Positions 56,986 to 64,000 of a stretch of DNA of 64,000 nt are shown one piece after another (positions within the stretch are counted from its first letter, which is position 1; each line of letters starts with the position of its first letter). The DNA is taken from the NCBI RefSeq assembly GCF_006716765.1, contig NZ_VFPO01000001.1, forward strand, positions 5,890,001 to 5,954,000. The letters run 5' to 3'. The notes under the pieces are model-generated. The model had not been told where the DNA came from. It saw only the letters and a program-made list of their open reading frames with translations, and searched no databases. The translations under genes were made by a program, and so were the position numbers. This stretch comes from Actinomadura hallensis. Lineage in GTDB: Bacteria; Actinomycetota; Actinomycetes; Streptosporangiales; Streptosporangiaceae.

Positions 56986-57867
56986 TCAGCGGTAGTCGCC
57001 GAAGGTCATGGAGCCGTTGAACGCGGCGCCGGGAGCCTGGGCGTTCAGGCCGATCCAGGTCGGGCGGGCCTCGCTGTCGGCCCACAGGTCGAGGCCGCAG
57101 CCGGTGTCGGCCGGGACCCACTCGCGGATCGCGGCGGCGGCGTCCCGCGGCAGGAACGGGTAGAGGCCGCCCATGGTGGTCCGCGCGGTGAACTGCGTCC
57201 GGCCGGAGCCCTCCGGCTCGCTCGCCTGCACCCCCGGAAGCGTCCCGATCATGAAGGTGAACTGGCGGGGGTCGGACTCGGTCTGCAGCGCGTGCAGCTG
57301 CGCCGCGGTCAGCTTGGACTGGGTCCACTTCTCCCCGTCGAAGCCCTTGAGGGTGTCCCCGCTGACGATCACCTTCTGCGTGACCTTGGTGAGCTCGCCG
57401 TCCTTCATGGTCTGGGTGACGCCGGTCGCGCTCATCGCGAACTTCGGCCACAGGGTGAACGACGCGGTCTCCGTGGCGTGCTTGTAGTCGCCGTCAGACC
57501 CGATCGTCACCTTCACGTCGGTCTTGCGGGTGAAGGCGTGCAGGTTCGGCCCCGGCTGCGGCGGCGCCGTGGGCAGGTTGGCGAAGGCGCCTCCCGCGGG
57601 CCTGCCCGGCGCCCCGGAACCGGCGCCCGCGCCCGGTGCGCCCTGCCCCGCGCCCGGCGCGGCGGAGGCGCCCGGCGTGACGACGCCGGTCGCGGTGCCG
57701 TTCGGGTCGGCAGGGTCGCCCTGGGCCATGGCGGCGGAGGCGGGCGAGGACCCGCGGTCCCCCTCGGACCCGCCGCCGACCTGGACCGCCATCACGATCG
57801 CCGTGGGCACGACGGCGACGGCGGTGACTGCGGCAATGGCGATGGCACGGTCGGTTCGACGCTTCAC
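56986..57867 (-). CDS. Exported LppX-like protein without a lipobox
   Basis: The 293-residue product has an N-terminal hydrophobic anchor (about 8-29) but no lipobox Cys. A Pro/Gly/Ala linker (about 40-105) and a beta-rich domain follow (TRKTDVKVTIGSDGDYKHAT, KFAMSATGVTQTMKDGELTK, CGLDLWADSEARPTWIGLNA). This domain recalls the LolA/LppX-like neighbours: a DLWAD phrase in place of DLWVD/DVWID, and the strand order. It is probably a distant, membrane-anchored third member of this cluster. The link to the two lipoproteins is inference from motif and position. Confidence 0.7.
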   Translation of the reverse strand: MKRRTDRAIAIAAVTAVAVVPTAIVMAVQVGGGSEGDRGSSPASAAMAQGDPADPNGTATGVVTPGASAAPGAGQGAPGAGAGSGAPGRPAGGAFANLPTAPPQPGPNLHAFTRKTDVKVTIGSDGDYKHATETASFTLWPKFAMSATGVTQTMKDGELTKVTQKVIVSGDTLKGFDGEKWTQSKLTAAQLHALQTESDPRQFTFMIGTLPGVQASEPEGSGRTQFTARTTMGGLYPFLPRDAAAAIREWVPADTGCGLDLWADSEARPTWIGLNAQAPGAAFNGSMTFGDYR

Positions 57868-57986
57868 GGGGACGATTCAACACCAGATTCCTCACCGGTA
57901 ACAAAACAATCCGATTACCGAATTGTCCGCTTCCGGACGCAGATCTATGTATCCATCGCGTTCGGTGCTAGAGGACCCGCGAAACG

Positions 57987-58022
57987 GAACAGGGCGCCCC
58001 GGCCGAGCGGGGCGCCCTGTTC
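57987..58022 (-). terminator. Terminator after rplA
   Basis: A 14-bp perfect inverted repeat (57987-58000 with 58009-58022, 8-nt loop) lies 40 nt past the rplA stop and is followed on the minus strand by CGTTTCG. Confidence 0.8.
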
Positions 58023-58061
58023 GTCGAGTCGTGCCGGGCGAGCGTTCCGGCGGACGGCCGG

Positions 58062-58778
58062 TCAGGCCGCGTCGAGCTCCGCGGTCAGGTTGCGGACCGC
58101 GTTCGGGTCCACCGGGATGCTCGGGCCCATCGACGTCGTCATCGCCGCCTTCTTGATGTAGCGGCCCTTCGCGGCGGACGGCTTGAGCCGCTGGATCTCC
58201 TCCATGGCCGCCGCGTAGTTCTCCAGCAGCTGGCGCGGCTCGAACGACGCCTTGCCGATGACGAAGTGCAGGTTCCCGTGCCGGTCGACCCGGAACTCGA
58301 TCTTGCCGCCCTTGATGTCGGAGACGGCCTTGCCCACGTCCATCGTGACCGTGCCGGTCTTCGGGTTGGGCATCAGGCCGCGGGGACCGAGGATGCGGCC
58401 CAGGCGGCCGACCTTGCCCATCTGGTCCGGGGTCGCCACGACCGCGTCGAAGTCCAGGAAGCCGCCCTGGATCCGCTCGATCAGGTCGTCGGAGCCCACG
58501 ATGTCGGCGCCCGCCTCCTCGGCCTCCTGGGCCTTGGCGCCGCCGGCGAAGACCAGCACGCGGGCGGTCTTGCCGGTGCCGTGCGGCAGGTTGACCGTGC
58601 CGCGGACCATCTGGTCGGCCTTGCGGGGGTCGACGCCCAGCCGCAGGGCGACCTCCACGGTCGGGTCGAACTTGACGACCGTGGTCTCCTTGACGAGCTT
58701 CACGGCCTCGGCCGGGTGGTACAGCCGCTCCCGGTCGATCTTCTCCGCCGCGGCGCGGTACGCCTTGCTGCGCTTCAT
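58062..58778 (-). CDS. rplA: 50S ribosomal protein L1
   Basis: L1 forms the mobile stalk that guides deacylated tRNA from the E site and can repress its own mRNA. The 238-residue product starts MKRSKAYRAAAEKIDRERLY (GGAGGAA upstream) and has TVEVALRLGVDPRKADQMVR and the signature MGKVGRLGRILGPRGLMPNP. It lies 61 nt after rplK. An in-frame ATG at 58829 is not used. Confidence 0.98.
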   Translation of the reverse strand: MKRSKAYRAAAEKIDRERLYHPAEAVKLVKETTVVKFDPTVEVALRLGVDPRKADQMVRGTVNLPHGTGKTARVLVFAGGAKAQEAEEAGADIVGSDDLIERIQGGFLDFDAVVATPDQMGKVGRLGRILGPRGLMPNPKTGTVTMDVGKAVSDIKGGKIEFRVDRHGNLHFVIGKASFEPRQLLENYAAAMEEIQRLKPSAAKGRYIKKAAMTTSMGPSIPVDPNAVRNLTAELDAA

Positions 58779-58839
58779 GTGCGTTCCTCCAATGGAACTC
58801 GTGGTACGGGCCGGCGCAGGCCCTCCCACCGGGTGAGAC

Positions 58840-59268
58840 CTACTTGATGTCGATGCCCATCGACCGGGCGGTGCCCGCGACGATCTTCTCGGCGGTCTCC
58901 AGGTTCTTCGCGTTGAGGTCGGGCATCTTGGTCTGGGCGATCTCGCGGACCTGCTCCGCGGTGATCGAGCCGACCTTGTTCTTGTGCGGCTCGCCGCTGC
59001 CCTTCTCGACGCCCGCGGCCTTCATGATGAGCTGCGCGGCCGGCGGGGTCTTGGTGACGAAGCTGAACGACCGGTCCTCGTAGATGGTGATCTCTACGGG
59101 GACGACGTTGCCGCGCTGGGACTCCGTGGCAGCGTTGTACTGCTTGCAGAAGTCCATGATGTTGACGCCGTGCGGACCGAGCGCGGTACCGACGGGCGGC
59201 GCCGGAGTCGCGGCCCCGGCCTGCAGCTGCACCTTGACGAGTGCGGCGACCTTCTTCTTCGGAGGCAT
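58840..59268 (-). CDS. rplK: 50S ribosomal protein L11
   Basis: L11 forms the GTPase-associated centre, the thiostrepton target and the RelA activation site. The 142-residue product begins MPPKKKVAALVKVQLQAGAA and has the proline-rich APPVGTALGPHGVNIMDFCK and the C-terminal signature MPDLNAKNLETAEKIVAGTA. The start at 59268 has AAAGGGG upstream; extra codons to 59379 are rejected. Confidence 0.98.
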   Translation of the reverse strand: MPPKKKVAALVKVQLQAGAATPAPPVGTALGPHGVNIMDFCKQYNAATESQRGNVVPVEITIYEDRSFSFVTKTPPAAQLIMKAAGVEKGSGEPHKNKVGSITAEQVREIAQTKMPDLNAKNLETAEKIVAGTARSMGIDIK

Positions 59269-59653
59269 GTTTACCCCTTTGTCCCATTTATCGGTGGTTC
59301 CGACTCCCGGTCTTCCGGGCAACACGGGGGCTGGGACGCATCCTCCGTGTAGGAACCACTTGGACTCGCGACCCCGCATGCGCGGGGAGCGTCGAGGGAG
59401 TCGCCCGCCGGCGCGGAGCCGGACCGGACCTCCCGGGCCACGGTGGCCGGCTCGCCGACGAGGCCGACCCGGACCGTGAGCCGGTCGTCCCCGCCTGGCG
59501 GGACAACCCGTCCAGGATACGGCCTCGCGGGAGTCGCCCGGCCCACCCGAGCCTGACTCGCCCCGGCTCGGGCCGGGACGCCGGCCCCCGGCAGGCGCAC
59601 GGGCCGTCCCGCGGCGGCGGAGACGGCCCGGACCTGCCCGAGTCAGATCGGAA
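59269..59653. other. Intergenic region nusG-rplK
   Basis: 385 nt without a convincing gene. It contains a 9-bp hairpin (59600-59608 with 59622-59630) just past nusG and presumably the rplKA promoter, but no box pair close to consensus. A 109-codon frame (59271-59600) has no ribosome-binding site and no recognisable content. Confidence 0.5.
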
Positions 59654-60502
59654 TCAGATCTTGGAGACCTGGTTGAAGGACAGCTCGACCGGGGTCTCCC
59701 GGCCGAAGATCGACACCAGCACCTTGAGCTTCTGCTGCTCGGCGTTGATCTCGTTGACGGTCGCGGGGAGGGTGGCGAACGGGCCGTCCATGACGGTGAC
59801 CGACTCGCCGACCTCGAACTCGACGGTGACGGGCGCCTTCGCCTGCTCCTTGGCCGCCTTGGCGGGGCCCTCCTCCGGCTCGGGGGCGAGCAGCTTCGCG
59901 ACCTCGTCCAGGCTCAGCGGGGACGGCTTGTTCAGCAGCCCCACGAACCCGGTCACGCCGGGCGTGTTGCGGACCGCGGCCCAGGACTCGTCCGTCAGCT
60001 CCATGCGGACCAGGATGTAGCCCGGCAGGACCTTCTCGTTGACCTTCTGCCGCTTGCCCTGCTTGATCTCGGTCACCTCGTGCTGGGGGACCTCGATCTG
60101 GAAGATGTAGTCCTCCATGTTGAGGGTCTGCGTCCGGGTCTCGATGTTGGCCTTGACCCGGTTCTCGTACCCCGCGTAGGAGTGCACGACGTACCACTCG
60201 CCCGGCTGCATCCGCAGCTGCATCTTGAAGTCTTCGAGCGGGTCGGTCTCCGGCTCCTCGGCCTCGCCGGACTCCTCGCCGTCCTCGTCCGCGACGGCCT
60301 CGGCGAGCTCGGCGGCGTCGGCGGCGGCGTCCGGCTCGGGGCCCTCGCCCTCGAGCTTCGTGTCCGCGGGCTCGCCTTCGCCGGCGGTGACCGCCGCCTC
60401 GGCCGCCTCCTCGGCGGGCTCGGCCGCCTGGTCTGCCGCAGCAGCCGCAGCGGACTGGGCCTCTTCAACGGCCTCGTCGTAGGGCTGTGAGGACTCGGAC
60501 AC
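59654..60502 (-). CDS. nusG: Transcription termination/antitermination protein NusG with acidic N-terminal extension
   Basis: NusG binds RNA polymerase through its NGN domain and couples to Rho or S10 through its KOW domain. The 282-residue product has an acidic Ala/Glu/Asp extension (about 1-95), an NGN domain (WYVVHSYAGYENRVKANIET onward, about 102-205) and a C-terminal KOW domain (FEVGESVTVMDGPFATLPAT, about 228-280). E. coli NusG is 181 residues. The extension is usual for actinobacteria. It starts with GTG and follows secE by 87 nt. Confidence 0.97.
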   Translation of the reverse strand: MSESSQPYDEAVEEAQSAAAAAADQAAEPAEEAAEAAVTAGEGEPADTKLEGEGPEPDAAADAAELAEAVADEDGEESGEAEEPETDPLEDFKMQLRMQPGEWYVVHSYAGYENRVKANIETRTQTLNMEDYIFQIEVPQHEVTEIKQGKRQKVNEKVLPGYILVRMELTDESWAAVRNTPGVTGFVGLLNKPSPLSLDEVAKLLAPEPEEGPAKAAKEQAKAPVTVEFEVGESVTVMDGPFATLPATVNEINAEQQKLKVLVSIFGRETPVELSFNQVSKI

Positions 60503-60589
60503 GGTGTCTCTTTCTCTCGGTTCGGCGGTGATGGACTTGCGGTGGTGCGGCGCGGCTCGTCGTCGCTGCGCCGCCGCCCGCGGGCGACG

Positions 60590-60853
60590 TCAGCCGAAGA
60601 CGGCGTACACGCCCTGCTGCAGCCCGTAGTCGACGCCGGACACGAGCCCCACCATGATCAGCACGAAGACCAGGGCCGCGATGGTGTAGGTGATGAGCTC
60701 CCGCCGCGTGGGCCAGATGACCTTGCGCAGCTCGGCGATGATCTGGCGCACGAAGAGCGCAGGAGTCGTCCGCTTGGGGGACTTCTCCTTCTTGCGCTTC
60801 TTGCCCTCGCCCTTGGCCTCGGGCTCGTCGCGCTCGTCGGTCTCAGTGGCCAT
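60590..60853 (-). CDS. secE: Protein translocase subunit SecE
   Basis: SecE clamps the SecY channel. The 87-residue product has a charged Lys/Glu-rich N-terminus and the amphipathic conserved helix FVRQIIAELRKVIWPTRREL. A single membrane helix (about 56-75, ITYTIAALVFVLIMVGLVSG) ends the protein, as in single-span SecE. The secE-nusG-rplK-rplA order is conserved, and tRNA-Trp precedes it. Confidence 0.97.
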   Translation of the reverse strand: MATETDERDEPEAKGEGKKRKKEKSPKRTTPALFVRQIIAELRKVIWPTRRELITYTIAALVFVLIMVGLVSGVDYGLQQGVYAVFG

Positions 60854-60975
60854 TTGCCGCCGTTCACCTCATAGGTCGTGATCCAACCACCGCGTGGTTG
60901 CCGCACGGTCCCGTGCGGCGGGGCGCCCCCGGGCGGCCGTGTCGCGGCCGGCACCGGTGCGCCCACCGCACCTCG

Positions 60976-61048
60976 CAGGGCAGGAGGGACTCGAACCCCC
61001 AACCGCCGGTTTTGGAGACCGGAGCTCTACCAATTGAGCCACTGCCCT
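60976..61048 (-). tRNA. tRNA-Trp (CCA anticodon)
   Basis: The 73-nt minus-strand sequence folds as a full cloverleaf. It has a 7-bp acceptor stem (AGGGCAG with CTGCCCT), a D-arm containing AATTGGTAGA, an anticodon loop with CCA (CTCCAAAA) and a T-loop GTTCGAGTC. The discriminator is G, and the 3' CCA tail is not encoded. It lies 122 nt upstream of secE, a conserved neighbourhood. Confidence 0.97.
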
Positions 61049-61172
61049 TCGTCCTCCGGGTCGCGGAGAACACCCGGCCCGGGGACCGGGGTGGTGTCGC
61101 CTCCCAGCTTACGGCCTTCTCCGGCATCTGTGCGCGCAGGCTCGTAACGCGGGACGCGCCACTAGGACGGTG

Positions 61173-61202
61173 AGTCTACGTGCCCGAGGCCCCCGCGTCG
61201 AA
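61173..61202 (-). promoter_or_regulatory. Candidate promoter for tRNA-Trp/secE
   Basis: TTCGAC, 18 bases, TAGACT on the minus strand, about 125 nt upstream of the tRNA. It is in the 220-nt region divergent from the aminotransferase gene. Confidence 0.4.
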
Positions 61203-61268
61203 CCGGATGGCGGGAGACGCCCGGATATATGGCGCTGGCCACGCGACTCCGTCTGTAACGATAGAGAG

Positions 61269-62480
61269 ATGAGCATCGATCGTCCTCGCATCTCCAAGCG
61301 CATCGCCGCGATATCCGAATCCGCCACGCTGGCCGTCGACGCCAAGGCCAAGGCGCTCAAGGCGGCGGGCCGCCCGGTCATCGGGTTCGGTGCGGGCGAG
61401 CCCGACTTCCCCACTCCCGACTACATCGTCGAGGCCGCGGTGACCGCCTGCAGGGTGCCGCGCTTCCACAAGTACACGCCGGCGGGCGGGCTGCCCGAGC
61501 TGCGCGCCGCCATCGCCGAGAAGACCGAGCGCGACTCCGGCTACAAGGTGGACGCGTCCCAGGTCCTGGTGACCAACGGCGGCAAGCAGGCGGTGTACGA
61601 GGCGTTCGCGGCGCTGCTCGACCCGGGCGACGAGGTGCTCGTGCCGACGCCGTACTGGACGACCTACCCCGAGTCGATCAAGCTGGCCGGCGGCGTCCCG
61701 GTGGACGTGGTCGCCGACGAGACCACCGGCTACAAGGTGAGCGTCGACCAGCTGGAGGCGGCCCGCACCGACCGGACGAAGGTGCTGCTGTTCGTGTCGC
61801 CGTCCAACCCGACCGGCGCCGTGTACTCCCGCGCCGAGATCGAGGCGATCGGCCGCTGGGCCGACGAGCACGGCCTGTGGGTCATCACCGACGAGATCTA
61901 CGAGCACCTCGTGTACGGGGACGCCGAGTTCCACTCGATGCCCGTCGTGGTGCCGGAGCTCGCCGACCGGACGCTCGTGCTGAACGGCGTCGCCAAGACG
62001 TACGCGATGACGGGCTGGCGCGTCGGCTGGCTGATCGGCCCGGCGGACGTGGTGAAGGCCGCGGCCAACCTCCAGTCGCACGCGACGTCCAACGTGGCGA
62101 ACGTGTCGCAGGCCGCGGCGCTCGCGGCGGTCACCGGCGACCTGTCCGCGGTGGCGGAGATGCGCGAGTCGTTCGACCGGCGCCGCAGGACGATCGTGCG
62201 GATGCTGAACGAGATTCCGGGCGTGGTGTGCCCCGAGCCGGAGGGCGCGTTCTACGCCTACCCGTCGGTCAAGGAGCTGCTGGGCAAGGAGCTCCGCGGC
62301 AAGCGTCCCGAGACGTCGGTGGAGCTCGCCGCGCTGATCCTGGAGGAGGCGGAGGTCGCGCTGGTGCCGGGCGAGGCGTTCGGCACGCCGGGGTACTTCC
62401 GCCTGTCGTACGCGCTCGGCGACGACGACCTGGTCGAGGGCGTCTCGCGCGTCGCGAAGCTGCTGTCCGAGGTCGGCTGA
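61269..62480 (+). CDS. Pyridoxal-phosphate aminotransferase, class I/II (aspartate-type)
   Basis: The enzyme transfers amino groups between amino and 2-oxo acids, most likely aspartate/2-oxoglutarate. The 403-residue product has GFGAGEPDFPTPDYI near the N-terminus, the NPTGAVYSRAEIEAI cofactor region (Asn), DEIYEHLVY (Asp/Tyr), the PLP-binding lysine in VAKTYAMTGWRVGW (about 243) and the substrate-carboxylate Arg in YFRLSYA. An aminotransferase next to tRNA-Trp/secE is the usual actinobacterial arrangement (annotated aspC in Streptomyces). There is no ribosome-binding site, and TAACGAT lies seven bases before the ATG, so the mRNA may be leaderless. Confidence 0.95.
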   Translation: MSIDRPRISKRIAAISESATLAVDAKAKALKAAGRPVIGFGAGEPDFPTPDYIVEAAVTACRVPRFHKYTPAGGLPELRAAIAEKTERDSGYKVDASQVLVTNGGKQAVYEAFAALLDPGDEVLVPTPYWTTYPESIKLAGGVPVDVVADETTGYKVSVDQLEAARTDRTKVLLFVSPSNPTGAVYSRAEIEAIGRWADEHGLWVITDEIYEHLVYGDAEFHSMPVVVPELADRTLVLNGVAKTYAMTGWRVGWLIGPADVVKAAANLQSHATSNVANVSQAAALAAVTGDLSAVAEMRESFDRRRRTIVRMLNEIPGVVCPEPEGAFYAYPSVKELLGKELRGKRPETSVELAALILEEAEVALVPGEAFGTPGYFRLSYALGDDDLVEGVSRVAKLLSEVG

Positions 62481-62496
62481 ACCCCCGTTGCCCGTC

Positions 62497-62551
62497 CGGC
62501 GCGCTGTCCGTACGGCGCGCTGTCCGTACGGCGCGCTGTCCGTACGGCGCG
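62497..62551. repeat. 16-bp tandem repeat downstream of the aminotransferase
   Basis: Three perfect copies of CGGCGCGCTGTCCGTA (62497-62512, 62513-62528, 62529-62544), followed by a partial fourth (62545-62551). It begins 16 nt after the stop codon. Confidence 0.9.
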
Positions 62552-62577
62552 GCCGGACGCGCATCAGGCGGCAGGTG

Positions 62578-62610
62578 ACCGGCCCCGGCGCACGACGCAC
62601 CGGGGCCGGT
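62578..62610. terminator. Bidirectional hairpin between convergent genes
   Basis: An 11-bp perfect inverted repeat (62578-62588 with 62600-62610, 11-nt loop) lies between the aminotransferase and the convergent sigma-partner gene. There is little T on either side, so it is GC-type and plausible for both strands. Confidence 0.6.
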
Positions 62611-62681
62611 TCCGTGGGGAGCGGGTCTTCGCCCTGGTCGTGCCCGCATCGGCCTGCCGGCACGGGGTCACGGGACGGCGC

Positions 62682-63440
62682 TCATGGCCGGACGCCCTCG
62701 GCGATCCGCATCAGCTGGTCCCTGACCGACCCGCCGGCCGACACGGTCACCCCGACGCCGGGCCGGGCGAGCCAGGAGATCTGGCGTCCCGAGCCGGGAC
62801 GCTCGGCGGTGAGCGCGGGCGCGTCCCCCACCGAGGTGCGGCCGGGGAGTCCGGGCGACTTCATCAGGTCGCGCGGGTCGCTGAGCCCGCCGCCCCTCAC
62901 CACGGCGATCTCCAGCCACCCCGCGCTTCCGCGCCAGTTGCACGTCGTGGTCTCGCGCTCGGCGCCCTCCACGACGGTGCAGGGTCCCGTGGGGGCGAGC
63001 CCGTCCGGGACGTAGCCGATCCAGCGCGGCAGGTCGTCCACGACCGTGCCGGGGCCGTCGGGCTCGCGCGGGTCCTCGCCCGCGCCGCTCGCCGTGGGCC
63101 GGGCCTCCGGTTCCGGCGGGGTTCCCGCCCCGGGCTCCTCCTGCGCTGACGGAGTTCCGGAGGGGCCCGGGGCGGGCGGCCGTCCCGGCTGCTCGGGCGC
63201 GGGGCCGCCGTCCGCTGATCGGGCGGTCCCGGGGTTCCCGGCAGGTGTGGCCCGGAACGACTGGTAGGCGGGCGTCAGGGCGACCGCGGCGACCGAGGCC
63301 GCGGCGACCGCCGCCGCCGCGTGGATCCGTGTCCTGCGGCGCCGGTGCCGGCGTTTCACGTCGGCGACGAGCGACGGAGGCGCGGTGGTGCCCGCCACCT
63401 CCTCGGCCATGGCCTTCCGCAGTTCGCTCTCCAGGTCCAT
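62682..63440 (-). CDS. Membrane-anchored partner of the SigE-type sigma factor
   Basis: The 252-residue product has a short cytoplasmic N-terminus (about 1-38, with LRKAMAEEVAGTTAPPSLV) ending in a basic cluster (KRRHRRRRTR). One membrane helix follows (about 39-58), then a Pro/Gly/Ala-rich linker (about 65-135) and an exported C-domain (about 140-252). Topology and its position three bases after the sigma gene suggest an anti-sigma factor or a co-regulated membrane sensor. No ZAS-type HxxxCxxC zinc motif is present, so the anti-sigma role is inferred from context. Confidence 0.7.
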   Translation of the reverse strand: MDLESELRKAMAEEVAGTTAPPSLVADVKRRHRRRRTRIHAAAAVAAASVAAVALTPAYQSFRATPAGNPGTARSADGGPAPEQPGRPPAPGPSGTPSAQEEPGAGTPPEPEARPTASGAGEDPREPDGPGTVVDDLPRWIGYVPDGLAPTGPCTVVEGAERETTTCNWRGSAGWLEIAVVRGGGLSDPRDLMKSPGLPGRTSVGDAPALTAERPGSGRQISWLARPGVGVTVSAGGSVRDQLMRIAEGVRP

Positions 63441-63443
63441 CGC

Positions 63444-63953
63444 TCATCCCCCAAGTGGCGCCAGGTTTCTGTCGAGGCGTTCCCGGAGCCTGGCGAGCCC
63501 CCGGGACGCCTGGCTCTTGACCGTTCCGACCGAACAGCCGAGCGCCTCCGCCGTCTCCGCCTCCGAGAGGTCCTCCCAGAAGCGCAGGACCAGCACCGCC
63601 CGCTGTCTCGGGCCGAGCCTGCGCAGCTCCTCCATGAGCGTCCCCCTCAGCTCGACGGCGTGGTTCGGCGACACCCCCGGCGTCTCCGGGAGCCGCGCCA
63701 TGTGGATCTCCTTCAGGACCTTCCAGCGGCGGGCGCGGCTGATCACGAGATTGACCAGGATCCGGCGGACGTAGGGCTCGGGGTCGCTGCCGGGTTCGAT
63801 CCGTCCCCAGTGCCGGTACGCCTTCTCCAGCGCGGTCTGCAGGACGTCCTCGGCGTCCTGCCGGGCCCCGCACATCAGCGACGCGGTGCGCAGCAGGGCA
63901 TCGCCGCGCGCCGCCACGAACTCCACGAACGACTCGTCGTCTCGACGCCCCAC
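63444..63953 (-). CDS. SigE-family ECF RNA polymerase sigma factor
   Basis: The 169-residue product has sigma region 2 (about 8-75, FVEFVAARGDALLRTASLMC and DAEDVLQTALEKAYRHW) and region 4 (about 108-158, LGPRQRAVLVLRFWEDLSEA and CSVGTVKSQASRGLARLRER). This is the pattern of the short SigE-family ECF factors of actinobacteria. It starts with GTG. It probably senses an envelope or stress signal through the membrane protein encoded right after it. The region to the window end (63954-64000) should hold its promoter. Confidence 0.92.
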   Translation of the reverse strand: MGRRDDESFVEFVAARGDALLRTASLMCGARQDAEDVLQTALEKAYRHWGRIEPGSDPEPYVRRILVNLVISRARRWKVLKEIHMARLPETPGVSPNHAVELRGTLMEELRRLGPRQRAVLVLRFWEDLSEAETAEALGCSVGTVKSQASRGLARLRERLDRNLAPLGG

Positions 63954-64000
63954 TGTGCTCCGTTCCGGGTCAGCGCTAATCCGGCCGGTCTTCCCTGTGG

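Noticed and set aside
59271..59600. A 109-codon minus-strand frame between nusG and rplK
   Set aside because: No ribosome-binding site, no recognisable family, composition like shadow frames; kept as intergenic.
62497..62551. CRISPR-like or att repeats
   Set aside because: Short 16-bp units with no spacers, and no integrase in the window.

Overview
The window is GC-rich, tightly packed DNA of a filamentous-type actinobacterium. Three things indicate this: third-position GC bias, many GTG/TTG starts, and the gene order tRNA-Trp / secE / nusG / rplK / rplA / lipoproteins / rplJ / rplL ... rpoB / rpoC ... rpsL / rpsG / fusA / tuf / S10-spc-alpha genes. An RGG-like tail on S3, a chromosomal mce locus and DUF1707 and DUF7144 proteins fit Streptosporangiales, and I would guess an Actinomadura-like Thermomonosporaceae. 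The genus is inference only.

Layout, left to right. (a) 1-1970: one Pro/Ala/Thr-rich membrane-anchored protein on the + strand. (b) 1971-27385: an almost unbroken minus-strand block, transcribed right to left. It runs rpsL-rpsG-fusA-tuf, rpsJ-rplC-rplD-rplW-rplB-rpsS-rplV-rpsC-rplP-rpmC-rpsQ, rplN-rplX-rplE-rpsN-rpsH-rplF-rplR-rpsE-rpmD-rplO, then secY-adk-map. After a small accessory island (7.2-10 kb) come infA-rpmJ-rpsM-rpsK-rpsD-rpoA-rplQ and truA. The island holds an HTH protein, a GNAT gene interrupted by two compensating frameshifts, a metallophosphoesterase and a DUF1707 protein. (c) 27.4-33.2 kb: an accessory stretch with a Q/Y/P/G-rich tail-anchored protein, a two-domain VOC protein, a DUF7144 membrane protein, a membrane-anchored hypothetical, a small secreted Cys protein, and a TetR regulator that has lost its DNA-binding half and is fused to a degenerate tandem repeat. 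(d) 33.2-40.6 kb: rpoC and rpoB, both starting with TTG, with their own promoter region. (e) 41-53.2 kb: a complete mce lipid-transport operon (ATPase, two YrbE permeases, six MCE proteins, two Mce-associated proteins) inserted between rplJL and rpoBC. (f) 53.6-61 kb: rplL-rplJ with an attenuator, three related LppX/LprG-like envelope proteins, rplA-rplK, nusG, secE and tRNA-Trp. (g) 61.3-64 kb: a class I aminotransferase, then a SigE-family sigma factor with a membrane-anchored partner.

The genes fall into two programmes: growth (ribosome, RNA polymerase, elongation factors, Sec translocon, Adk, Map) and outer-envelope lipid handling (Mce importer plus LppX-like lipoproteins), the second interleaved with the first. 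Candidate sigma-A promoters matching TTGNNN-N17/18-TANNNT are visible upstream of rpsL, rpoB, rplJ and the mce operon. Intrinsic terminators follow rplQ, rpoC, rplL and rplA. I found no CRISPR array, no insertion sequence, no prophage and no clearly new defence system. The least ordinary items are the mce locus inside the rplL-rpoB interval with its 32-bp dyad operator, the headless TetR with its tandem array, the double-frameshift GNAT and the Q/Y-rich tail-anchored protein.
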